Source: Aquila chrysaetos chrysaetos (Eukaryota > Chordata > Aves > Accipitriformes > Accipitridae). From it: DNA of 64,000 bases. The stretch covers positions 3,844,001-3,908,000 of the forward strand of contig NC_044010.1 in assembly GCF_900496995.4 (NCBI RefSeq), read 5' to 3'. The translations under genes and the position numbers were made by a program. Shown piece by piece: positions 33,701-64,000 of this stretch (the stretch's first letter is position 1; every line of letters starts with the position of its first letter). The notes under the pieces were generated by a model that ran no database searches, was not told the origin of the DNA, and saw only the letters and a list, made by a program, of their open reading frames with translations.

Positions 33701-36700
33701 CCAGGTGGTGCTTAGCTAGAAATCTCAGGTTAGAAAGAAATTCAAAGCCACGCTCTGGCAGAACACCCTGCTGGTCCGGGGCTTGGAGAGACACAACTAC
33801 TGCTTTTTCTCCAGGAAAGTGCTGGCTGCATGTTTTTGGGTGTGCTGGGATGGTTTGTTTTTTTTAATCCCAGGACAGGGCTGGTGCAGGAGGCTGCTGC
33901 TGGGGTCTCTTCTTTCTAGCAGGGCTCCTCTGAGCATTCAGCCTCACCCCATAGAGCATCAGCCTCCACTTCCCAGCCTCCCACAGCAGACACGGCCAAT
34001 AGCTCCTGCCTCATGAGGCTCAGAAATGCTCTGTCCCAGGATGAGGAGACTATTCAGCAACACAAGCCAGTGTCTCTTCAAGCGTGGGTGACAATTTCCA
34101 AGGAGAGGTGCAAAAAGATTCAAAAGGACCTGTGAAATATTCCTTCTGGCCAAAAAAGCTGCTAGCTGCCCTGACTTGCGGGTAGCAGCTCATTTTCAGC
34201 AAGGCAGAGACGTGGTTCTTCCTACCGTCAGCTGCAACAGCAGTTTTTGGCCATCCCTAAGGAGTGAGGCGAGGTCTCCATGCTTTTGCTAACTTCCACC
34301 ACATCATCACACAGTTTGTGATTTTCAGGTCCTTCTGATGGCAGGTTTCATGCTACTACTCAAGCATTTCAGTTTCCATTTTCAAACAGAGAAGCTTTAA
34401 TAGAGAAGCTTTTCCTCTTTTGTGACTGCAGGTAAAAGCTTGAGCACAGGCACCCAGAAGCTGCCATGCCAGGGAAAAATATCACAAGCAAGACACTTCT
34501 CAGATCTCCTGGTTTCTAGGCTGACTTTATGATCTGAGGGAAGGGGATAGCTGAGTCGTTACTTCTGAATTCTAGGGAACGCTGTGTAATTGTACCCCAG
34601 CTACATACCAATATCCATGGTGGGTTTGCTGCCAGTAGGGCTTATTCACATAGAAAAATTTGAATTAAAAAATTGCCTGGCATTAAAAAAAAAAAAAAAG
34701 GCATGCCCAGAGCATGCATAAAGGACTGCCTGTAAGACATCAGTACTGCCTGGAAAGTTATTCACCCTAGAAATGCAAGGGCCTGACAGGTGCCAACAGA
34801 CTTTTTAGAGAGATTCAGGGCTGTCCCAGACTGTACAAAGTCCAGTTAGAGAAAAGGGAGGTCAAAACGGAGCAGAAATTCAAGAGCAGCAAATCCTTTC
34901 TGTCCCCTTACAAAATTAAGGAGTGCGCTAAGCTTGTCCAGCTCATCATCCGAAAGGAATGAGGTTCCTGGTGGCACAGTGAGCTCATCCCATCGCTTCC
35001 CAGCTGCGCCCCGGCAGGCGACACGGTCCAGGCAGGGGAGGGGGAAGGTTTTGAGGATGGGAGCGAGGAGAGCTGAGCTGCCTCTCCAGTGCAACAGGTG
35101 TAAATCTGCTGGGCACAGCTCCGTCAGCAGCAGCCGGCGCCACGCCGCTAAATTAAACACCCCGTCCAATCATCAAGATGTTATTAAATACGCCGATGCT
35201 CTCATGGTTAGGAGAAACCCGAGGTGCAAGTGGCACCCCAAACCTGGCCACCCCAACCCTGCCTGGTGCAGGATCCTTGTTTTAGACCCTGGCCCCAAGG
35301 GCTGGGTGGAAGCAGCGCTGGTGGTTAATGCGTGCATGGGCGCATGCAGGCAGAGGATTTTTCCAAAGCCCCGTGGGAAGCCTGTGGCAGTGGAAGACTC
35401 GAACGTCCATCTCCTACCCACAGCCACCTCCTGTCCCTCCTGAAGCACCCATCCCTACCTTTCCCCCAGGGGGGAGATTATGCCCCTGTCTTAGGGGCAA
35501 CTACTTTAACAAACTAACTCATCAGTTTTGACATCACAGCACAAGAAGGTGACATAAAACAGGGCAGGGTGGCAGTGACATGTCATGGGATTTGTCCTAG
35601 GGGAGAATTTTTCAGCATGTGACACCAGAGTTTTTCTGAAGTAGGGTGCATTAGAGGTATCTGGGGGAAAAAAAGGACTTCTCATCAATCAGCTTAAAAT
35701 TGCTATGCAGGGATCTGCATTGACACCAGAATGATTTTAGGGGTTTGTACATCAAAAAAACGGTTGAAGGCACTGGCACCAGCACCAAATGCATGTCAGG
35801 ACTCTCCTTGCTCCCAGGTCCTGCAGAAGAGAAGGTGAGCAGGAGCCCATGGAAGGCAGCAGCATGACCGGTTCTCCGCTTGGGCTGCTTTGTGCAGTGT
35901 GATCAGCAGAACTCTGGGTCACATCTGTAGGACCCCGATTACTGGCAAGGCAAGGATTTTACTAACCAGGCTATGGCTATCACATCTCCCCGTTTTCAGG
36001 TTAGGTAGAGCCAGAAGACTAGATTCTAGCTTGAAAGTCTCTTCCAAATGCTTGTTATTTGCTCAAACAAGGCTGCCTTCCTGTGGATCTGGAAAGGCAT
36101 TGCCTATCGGACCCAAAAAAAGCCACAAACAGAGCTCCCCTGTGCCCAGCCTCCCAAAGGCAGTGGGCATGGGCTCCTGTTAGAGGCTCAGTGAATAAAT
36201 CTGGGTCTGGCCTTTCTAGGCAGGGTGCCAGTTACTCCATCCTAGGAGAGAGGAATTTTTGCAGACAAAAGCGCAGGGAGCAATGGGACACCTTAGTGTA
36301 GCCTTGCACGCTCACCGGATATGATTGGGGCCTGCAGCTTATGAAATGGTCTTTCCTAGAACATTTTCAGCACCAGGTTTTTTTGGTTGTTTTTTTTTTT
36401 TTTTTTACCATCTCTCTGCCCGCTCATTAGTAGGAATCAGGCCTCTTCTAACATGTCTAACGCATGCACATATGGCCAGGCACAAAGCTGTCACCCCAGC
36501 TACAATTCATATAATGCCAATTTTAAGCTCTTTTTTCTTTGAAAATATCTGGGTGTATTAGAGGTAGCAGCTGTTTGCTGTCTCCTGTATAAGCAAAAGT
36601 ACCAATGCAGAAAATCCTCCCATCCCAGTGCTACCTGCAGAACGCCCCCCCAGGGAGCCTTTCCACCCTTTTCCAGGGTGGGTTGGTTGCGCGTGGGTAA

Positions 36701-39700
36701 GTCGTACCCTGCTCCCACAGGCTGGCAGAGCTCCCAGCCCAGCTGGGAGGGGTAGGCAGGTCGCTGCCTCTGTGTCCTGCTGCAGGCTAGCTGCAGCCTT
36801 TTCCAGTCCACCCGATGGGTCCCCCAGCCACGGCAGTAGTTTGCCTTCAGGCGTCCCTTGTCAGACCTCTGCACAAAGAAGCAGGCTTGTCTGCTTCCAG
36901 CATTTCTCCTCACGCTTTTCATTTTCACTTTATTGCTCTCCTTCCCACCCTTTTCCATCCATGCCAATGGCCCCATTTCCCTTTTGGCCCCAAGTGATGT
37001 CTGAATTAAATCCTGTCTTGCTCTGTAGGGTTTATAAACCCCTTAGGAGGTAACTATCCCAATCCTCCTGGGACAGTCCTGGTTTTGACCTTCTAAAGTA
37101 CTTTCTGACCTGTATAAGACACAGGTGCCGGACCAGCTCCCAAAGACAGAGAGGTGCAACGATCCCCATAAGGTAGCACAGAGCAACTTTGCTCAGGGGG
37201 ACACAATCTCTAAAAAAGACAAGACTTTTTCAAAATGTCAGAGACCCTACCTGGCTCAGAGTCAGGACTTCTGAATCATCTCGTTGACCGTCCTTTTATA
37301 ACTTCTATATAATTTTGTACAAGTGCTTTTGTCTGTGCTGTGTTTTATTTTCCTCATTAAAAACAGTGTGTGTGTGTCAGAAAACAGGAGGGTTTGTAGC
37401 ATCTTCTTATCACACGGCAGGTCTCAGGACACCTCAGGCAAAATATACAAAATGCCGTCAGGTGCTGGCAGTTTAAAATGGGAAAAAAAGGAGGGAGTGC
37501 AAATGATACAACTTCTCTGCCTTGTACTTGCCATCACTGACATGACTGCATTGGAGTACAGGCAATGTAAAGCACCATGAAGGACTTGTCACCTTTCAGG
37601 GCTGAAGGGAAGGGGGAGAGAACTAGGTTTTCTTACACTGCAGAGCTTTCCTCGAGATGATAGTGATCCTTTTGGTCTCCTTAGAAAGGCTCAGTGCATC
37701 TCTGAGTCTCCCAGCCTGATCACAGCGGTATGCTCAAAGTTATTATGAGCTGTGACCTTGCTAGGCTAGCTGGTGGCAAAAGGCATATTTTCTGAAAACT
37801 CCTATCTTGCAAAACATACAAGGTCTTAGAAGCTTGAAAAGAGATTAGCTAAAGCAGAACCTTAAATCCTGAAGCCCTGGAAAAAAGGCTCACCGAAGCA
37901 TTTGGATCAGCGGTGGCTAGGGACCTCTTTTACCACATGAGCTAGAAAGGACAATGAAGGTGAGAATGGCAGCGTGGAGTGCGGCTGCAGCAGCCAAGAG
38001 GGAGGAGCAGCAAGTGTATATCCCTAATTTATAATACAAGTAGGAAAAAAAATCAACAAGAAGGAGATTCTTATTTATCCTATGTTTGCACCCAGCATTT
38101 CTGCAAGCCCAAAGTGAAGGGCTGAGATATTGTACTGTTTTGAGCACTTCTGTTGTATTACTGTCGCTGGCTACCTATCTTCACAAAATTCAAAGAAACA
38201 AAGTAAAATCCTGCTTCAATGCATGACAAGGGTGGGTTTGCAACCTAATTCCCTGCAGCTAGGATTTTGCTCAATGAATATACCCCAAAGAGCCTAGAAT
38301 AGTGGCTAAAGCCACAGCAGGCTTTTCCTTTAATTCTCTCTTTCTTTGCCTGAAGTTTTGGGGCCAGTTCTGAAGGTTGTTTGAATGCCGTGGGCACCTG
38401 CCCAGGTGGATGGGCATCGAGACGTACCAGCTCATTTCTCAGAGAGCTTTCAGGTGGATGGTGGGATGGTTTGCCAGGGAAGAGCATCATACCAATTTCT
38501 AGAGGCAGGACTAAAAGATGGTTAAGGAGTCAGAGTTGGGAGGTTGAACCTTGCAGTCAACTTATATCAGAGACTAACAGATGCCAGCTTTGACAGGGAA
38601 TGAGCTGAAGGGCAAATGTCCCAGGACACAGTGCTGACCATATCACTCCCTTGCATGGCACTGGCCATAGAAACAGATGTATTGCAAACACGGGCAGCTA
38701 AATAGGATCAGGGAGACCTTGGACTATGCAGAAAGATAGCACAAAGTATTTGTAGTGAACCTGTGAATGCAAAATCCAAGATTTCCCAGAGAAGCAATTT
38801 TTCCCCCTCATCTTTCCCTCCTATGGGGAACTGTTATTGCTCCTACCCTACGGGGGAGGATCTGACACACAGAGAAACCTTATGGCAGTGTCCTGTAGAA
38901 ATGGGCCTTCAGCAAAACTCAGGTTCCCCAAGTCCATGAAGTCTACACACTGTCCTTTTCTTGACAGTGAGCCTGCCCCAAAATTCCCAATCTAAAACAT
39001 TATCTGAGTGTGGATGGACAACTTTGAACTCCCAAGGGGATTTGCTCCTGGGGCTGAGATAGGCACGTTTCAGTGTGCTGCTATCGGGGCCCAGAGAGAT
39101 GATGAAGAAAAAGACACATTATTTAGGGCCTTTGTCAGGGTGTGGGAGAGTCTGCTTCAGTCCCAGCGATGCTATTGACATCCTACAGCCCACCCCCCGC
39201 CCCGCCCCCAGGAAAAAAGCAGTTCTGTTCAGACTCAAGTATTTAACTGCTGTTCTGAACATCCCAAAACACGTGAATCCAGGATTTCAGGTCTGTATCG
39301 GCAGGGTTACAAGGGGAACATCTGATTTGACTAAAGTTCCTTAGAATTAAGAAATTCAGGTGATTGAGGCAGTTGTTCAGATTTTGAGGAATTCATCCTG
39401 AACGTCTTCACGGGTTCATCCCTTTCTAAGTCAAACACACAAATTCTGCCTCCTGGGAAGCATACAGCCATTTAAAACACTTCTGACTTAGTGAACAAGG
39501 TATCCTGAGTTTCAAATAGATGTAGCTAGAGCTAGAAGACCACAGAAAATGCCCACTGGATTTAACACTAACAAACAGTCCCACTGAGGATCTGACTGGA
39601 GGGACAAAGGAATGGACTCCCTGGTGACCGTGACATCCAGTGTCAATCTCTTGGAGGAATTCCCTTTGGAGCAGAGGTGAAGCCTAACAGTCACAGATCT

Positions 39701-41577
39701 TTGCTACTCATGCCACAGACAGATAAAATAGATGGGTCTGGGGCTAACGAGGCAACACTTTTTGTGAATAAAAAGCATTTTTGTTCCCTTTTTGATAGCA
39801 AAAAGAGGAGAAAATGAAAATTGGATTGTATCTATTTTTAGGCAGATTGAAAAGTTACTCAGACTAGAGAGAAAGTGCCTCAAAAATAACTTAAGTGATA
39901 TGAAAGTGGAGCAATTGCTGAAGATCAACAAGAATAAAAAGAGGGCAGGAGCCTGGGAAACCAATTTTGAAGTAGCTGTGCACCTTTCATTTTTACAGTC
40001 CTGTCTAATGTGTGCCTGCTTTAAAACACACTCTGATGCCAGTGGAAGCCTGCTCCTGCACCCCAAATCCATGGGGTCCTTCAAAGGCAACCAACCAGCC
40101 TGGTGTGTGCCTGGTCATCCCACAAACTCGGTTGTGCATTTTACAGCCCAACCATTCAGCAAAAGCCTAGCCAGCCAATGCCACCCACTGTGACACAAGT
40201 CTTGCGTCTCCCACTAAAAGCAATATCAGACGTATCCAGGTTTGTCACATCTCCCTCCAAAAATGACTGTCCTTGAAGGGTGCCTCAGTAGGGAGTGAAG
40301 TTCTGAGGCTGCCTTGCTCTGGCTTCTACCCAGATTTCTCAGGCTTCGTCATTAGGACATCAAGTTGCAGGCAAATATTGAACTTTTGAAAAGGCATGGC
40401 AAGAAACTAAGAGAAGGCTTTAGAAATAAGACGGACTTGGAAACTGTCGCCCACAGAGCTGCAGCCAGTACGTCATGGTCTGTTCAGGTTGGAAGTGAAA
40501 GCCGAGGGGACGTGTGCTCCTAAGTCACCCTGGAGATGGGTATAATTGCTAAGTAACGCTCTTCTTTCGCCCCAAACATTGAAAAATCCCAGCCATACAA
40601 TGGGAACAGCTGGCTGGGGAGAGAGTTGCACGCACCAAGAAGGGACATCATCTCTTCCCCGCTGTGGATGGAGCAAGGCTGCGATGGAGCAACACGCAAG
40701 GAGCTGGCCTGATAAGGCCACATGTCTGCACATCACTTTGGCGGTGGGGGGGGGGGAAGACCCCTGGCCACCATCAAGCTCGTCTCTGCCAGCCCCTCGG
40801 CGTGCCTTCCCCGTCGGATCCGCGCCAGCTCCGGTGCTGGCTTGCGGCCAGCTGGCCTTCCTCCACCTGCCTGTCGCTGCCAGTCATGGGGCAGCGGTGA
40901 CAACCCGCTCGGAGAAGGGGAAGAGTTGAAAGAGCGTGCCACCGAACCGTTCTCCGCCCCCCCCAGCAGCGCCAGGCAGCAAAGCGGCAGCCGGTCCTGA
41001 GCTCCTGGGGAAAGGGGAACGGGTCATCGTTCCCGGGTCATCGTTCCCGGGAAACAAAGAGGAAGGAATATGCGGGACCGCTTGCTGGGAAATTCAACAG
41101 GGTTGTGTGAAAAAAAACCCCTTGGGGCCAGCAGGCAGGTCCCATCAGCTTGGAGGCCAGCAGTAATGGTGGCATCTGTCCATCACCTTGAGGAGAGCCC
41201 TGCCTCCTACCCTTCATCCCCTTTAGCATGATAAGGTTTTAACCACTCGCCGGCAATGTATGGGGCTCGGTAGCTGCTGTGGGCATGGGAGGTTGCAATG
41301 TAAGCTGCCTTCTGCTTTGGGATTACAGGTCCAAGGGCCAGCGATTCTCCTGGTACCCTGCAAGCAGAGAAGGTGCTTCAGAAAAGAGCTTGAATGTCAG
41401 CCGGCAGCTCCGGCCGATGCCGCAGGCAGGGAGTCCCACGAGCGCTCACCTCCTTTGCTGCGGAGGAAACGGGACTTCTCCTCCAGCAGTGCAGATGAGT
41501 CTCTGAAACTGTTTAACCCGAGATCTGTTATCCAAAGCCTAATCACTGTGATGCCCGAGGGGTTACAAAGAGAGATA
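30701..41577. other. Intergenic region upstream of CASQ2
   Basis: No coding exon was recognised. Simple sequences include A-rich runs near 31709, 32500-32550 and 34686, a T-rich run near 36388-36408 and a G run near 40745-40756. A 14-bp tandem duplication lies at 41021-41048. GC content rises locally at 33450-33600 and 40760-41060. The 133-codon frame at 39792-40193 shows no known family. Confidence 0.5.
41021..41048. repeat. 14-bp exact tandem duplication
   Basis: The unit GGGTCATCGTTCCC is repeated twice without mismatch, about 1.1 kb before the CASQ2 start. Confidence 0.95.
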
Positions 41578-42123
41578 CCCTTATTAAAAAATGCAGTAAA
41601 TACCTTCTATTTTTGTTAAGCCCTAGTAGGACAGGCTGTGCCTCGGTTCTCTGTACAAGTGAAGCCTGTCCCTTCGCAAACCCTGCCCGCGTATTCCCAG
41701 CATCGACATCTTCCACTCCCTCCCTCTCGCTCGCTCCCTCTCTCTCAGATGATGCAGAGTGCCAGCAAGTCCCTCAATGGTGTCATATCTGTCCTTTTTA
41801 TTCATTGCAGGGTTTATTTTTAGCCTGAAACAACTGCTTCCTAAAAATGGAGTTCCTAATGACACGGGAGCTGGACACAGCTATGTAAGGTATCCAGGGC
41901 TTGGCCTGACAGCTTCTCCTGTCTGTCTCTTTGTTGTAAGCTCAGGACAGCAAAGTTTGCTGCTCCCCACCAGCCTTGCAGCGTTTGGGCTGATCACTAG
42001 GAAGGCAGCAGAAAGAGGAACTCGGCTTGAACTTCACCTGGAGCCTTTGGTCTCCCCCTCTTCCCAAATTAAGAAGGAGAGGGACGTTTACCTCCCCTCT
42101 GCTGCACTCCAAAGGGCTCCCCT
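41578..42123 (+). promoter_or_regulatory. CASQ2: CASQ2 proximal promoter and 5' UTR
   Basis: A compact muscle-type cluster lies about 275-310 bases before the start codon. It consists of a perfect MEF2 consensus TTATTTTTAG (41814-41823), an E-box CAACTG (41831-41836) and a CArG-like CCTAAAAATGG (41840-41850, one A/T too long for the strict SRF consensus). A MEF2-like CTATTTTTGT lies near 41607. Mammalian CASQ2 promoters are known to respond to MEF2 and SRF, so the arrangement fits. No convincing TATA box was found and the transcription start is not resolved. The leader just before ATG is pyrimidine-rich. Confidence 0.55.
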
Positions 42124-62346
<20,223 letters not shown>

Positions 62347-64000
62347 GTACGTAGCGTACAGGACAAGCCTGGCCGTGGGAAGCAGGTAAGTGTCTGTCAT
62401 CGCAGGCTTGCCCCTCTAGGGCATCCCTCTCAGAAAAAATTAGGATGATGACCGCCTTTTGGTGATTTGCTGACTCAGGTTTGAGATTTTTGGCTGGTCT
62501 TTTCCTACTCCCAGAGGTGCAAGTATCCGTGCCGCAATCAGAGCCCACCACCATGGGGCTGTGACGACACAGCTTCCCTCCTCTTCCTCCCTCGTCAGGC
62601 CACCCTCAAAGAGCAGGGAGGCTTGCAGGCAGCGGAGAGCAGAAACCTTGCCCTACTTGTCCATGCTTTTAATTTACGTCTGTACAGAAGACGATCTTCT
62701 CCAAGGCCTTTCAAGCCAAACTCAAATTCTGTCCAGTTCCCCAAAACAGCTTCACTAGTGGATATATCCCTCTCCTGATGTCAGATATGTCTGTAAGGCA
62801 GGCTCTGAGCTCAGACCAAGCTCGAAGGAACCGTAATGGACTAAAAGGCTCCTGCTGACCGCAGGCTCAGAGAGAAAGCCACTGCTGTTATGGCTGTGTT
62901 GGGCCTCATGTGGCGATGGTGCTGAGCACCTACAGTGTTTGATCGACTGAGCAGGAGCTGTGGATGCTCCATACTTTTTGCGATATCAGGTTTATTGCAC
63001 AGTTGTTTAGGCACTCAGCTACCAACAGTCTGGAAGTGACCGGAAAGGCTGATCCTGTGTAAAAGCCCAGGGTTAAATATAAGGCCAGAACTACCTACGA
63101 GGTGCTGTATTTTTACACCCTTAAAAATACAGCTCAGTACAGTCGCACAGGCTATCTGCTGCTCCTGCAACTGCATTTCCCAGCAGATGTTCAAGGGACC
63201 AGAAAAGAGTTCAAGAAAATCAGAGCCATCAATATAGTTAGGGGACCCCAAATTGGGCTGAGCTGGAGGTTTGTGTTCACACACAGAGGGTTTAGAGACA
63301 GGATCATCTCTGGAATCCACAAGTCACCAGACTTTGAAACAGATCTCTGCTTTTTCTGAAACGTGAAGGGGTCCTCTGTCTCCCATGTACTTGCAGGTCA
63401 CTTTGCTGACCTCCTGGACTTCCTGACCTCAGTCCTTCCCATCTTTTTTTTCCCAAGCTCTTTCTGTCAAGCAGCAGCATCAAGAGGCTGATTAAACACA
63501 GTCAGCTAAATGCTAGCCTAATAAGGCAAGCTCTCCACCAGCACAAATTGCAGTGGAAACCCCCCAAGTCTTACGTATTTCAAGATGCTATGTGGTGCTT
63601 GGTAGGAGCGAGGGAGTGGGCCATGTATTTTGCAAGTGCCAAGGCTCAGAAAGGAATTAAAAGGAGTCTCATGAAATTGGATGCCTGAAATCCCAAAGCT
63701 GCCAAGGTGCTGCCATGGCAGGGGAAAAAGCCTGGGGTGACAGTGATATGTTCCCAGCTGAGTCTGTCGGAGCAGAAGTGCTTCTCCCTGCCTTGCCACC
63801 AGTCAAGGACCTAAAGCCAAAGGCTGGAAGTGGAATTAGACAGACGTGGAGATGATCAGGTCCGTAGAGAAAAACAAAGCGACCTCAGCAGCTACCACGT
63901 GCTCATTCCCTGTAGACAACTTGGCAGGACCTTCTCCTCTGCAGGAAGGTGTAGAGGACCACTCGCCTCCTCTTCCTCCTCCTCACGCACCAGACTTTCT
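62347..64000 (+). other. CASQ2: CASQ2 intron 6, cut by the window edge
   Basis: It begins with GTACGT. No sequence encoding the expected next segment (TLRKLRPEDMFETW-like) was found to 64000, so exon 7 lies outside. The GCCACCCTC near 62600 was checked and does not continue in the calsequestrin frame. Confidence 0.88.

Noticed and set aside
39792-40193. 133-codon frame with a Lys/Glu-rich start
   Set aside because: The composition shifts midway and there is no known family, so I could not support it as a gene or pseudogene.
62590-62640. Possible CASQ2 exon 7 (acceptor-like CAG then GCCACCCTC)
   Set aside because: The reading frame required by exon 6 does not give the calsequestrin sequence that should follow.

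Overview
This is vertebrate nuclear DNA and almost certainly avian. It carries CR1-type LINE fragments, compact introns and CpG-rich islands, and its calsequestrin exons match my recollection of chicken cardiac calsequestrin (CASQ2, 'aspartactin') at nearly every residue. Two genes can be supported, both on the + strand. NHLH2 (HEN2, a neuronal/neuroendocrine bHLH factor) lies at about 4.65-9.14 kb. The first six coding exons of CASQ2 lie at 42.1-62.3 kb. In human 1p13 the same two genes are also adjacent and in the same orientation (NHLH2 then CASQ2), so this is a conserved syntenic block.

Layout. 1-3.6 kb has no recognisable gene. 3.64-4.04 kb looks like a regulatory element upstream of NHLH2. 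4.65-5.34 kb is a CpG island with a probable 5' noncoding exon, ending at a strong donor (5343/5344). An intron runs to a textbook acceptor at 7138-7139, and the terminal exon holds the whole NHLH2 reading frame, an AU-rich 3' UTR and tandem poly(A) signals near 9.11 kb. 9.14-41.5 kb is intergenic: three or four old CR1 fragments, one degenerate coding-like minus-strand remnant (about 19.3-20.25 kb), microsatellites, and an orphan CpG island (about 29.93-30.7 kb) with a full-consensus CTCF motif. 41.58-42.12 kb is the CASQ2 promoter with MEF2, E-box and CArG-like motifs. CASQ2 exons 1-6 follow with exact GT-AG borders and consistent phases; exons 7 onward lie beyond the right edge.

The main oddity is NHLH2. 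Its conserved N-terminus (from 7357) and its bHLH half (to 7846) are in different frames, and the switch falls in a GGC/poly-G tract that replaces the acidic linker of mammalian NHLH2. One surplus G in a nine-G run would explain it, so a sequencing or assembly error is likelier than gene loss. I saw no CRISPR, operon, phage or other prokaryotic-type system, and no clearly new multi-gene system. The less ordinary signals are regulatory (CTCF motif, a MEF2-bearing GC-rich element in CASQ2 intron 1) plus the unidentified pseudogene-like stretch.
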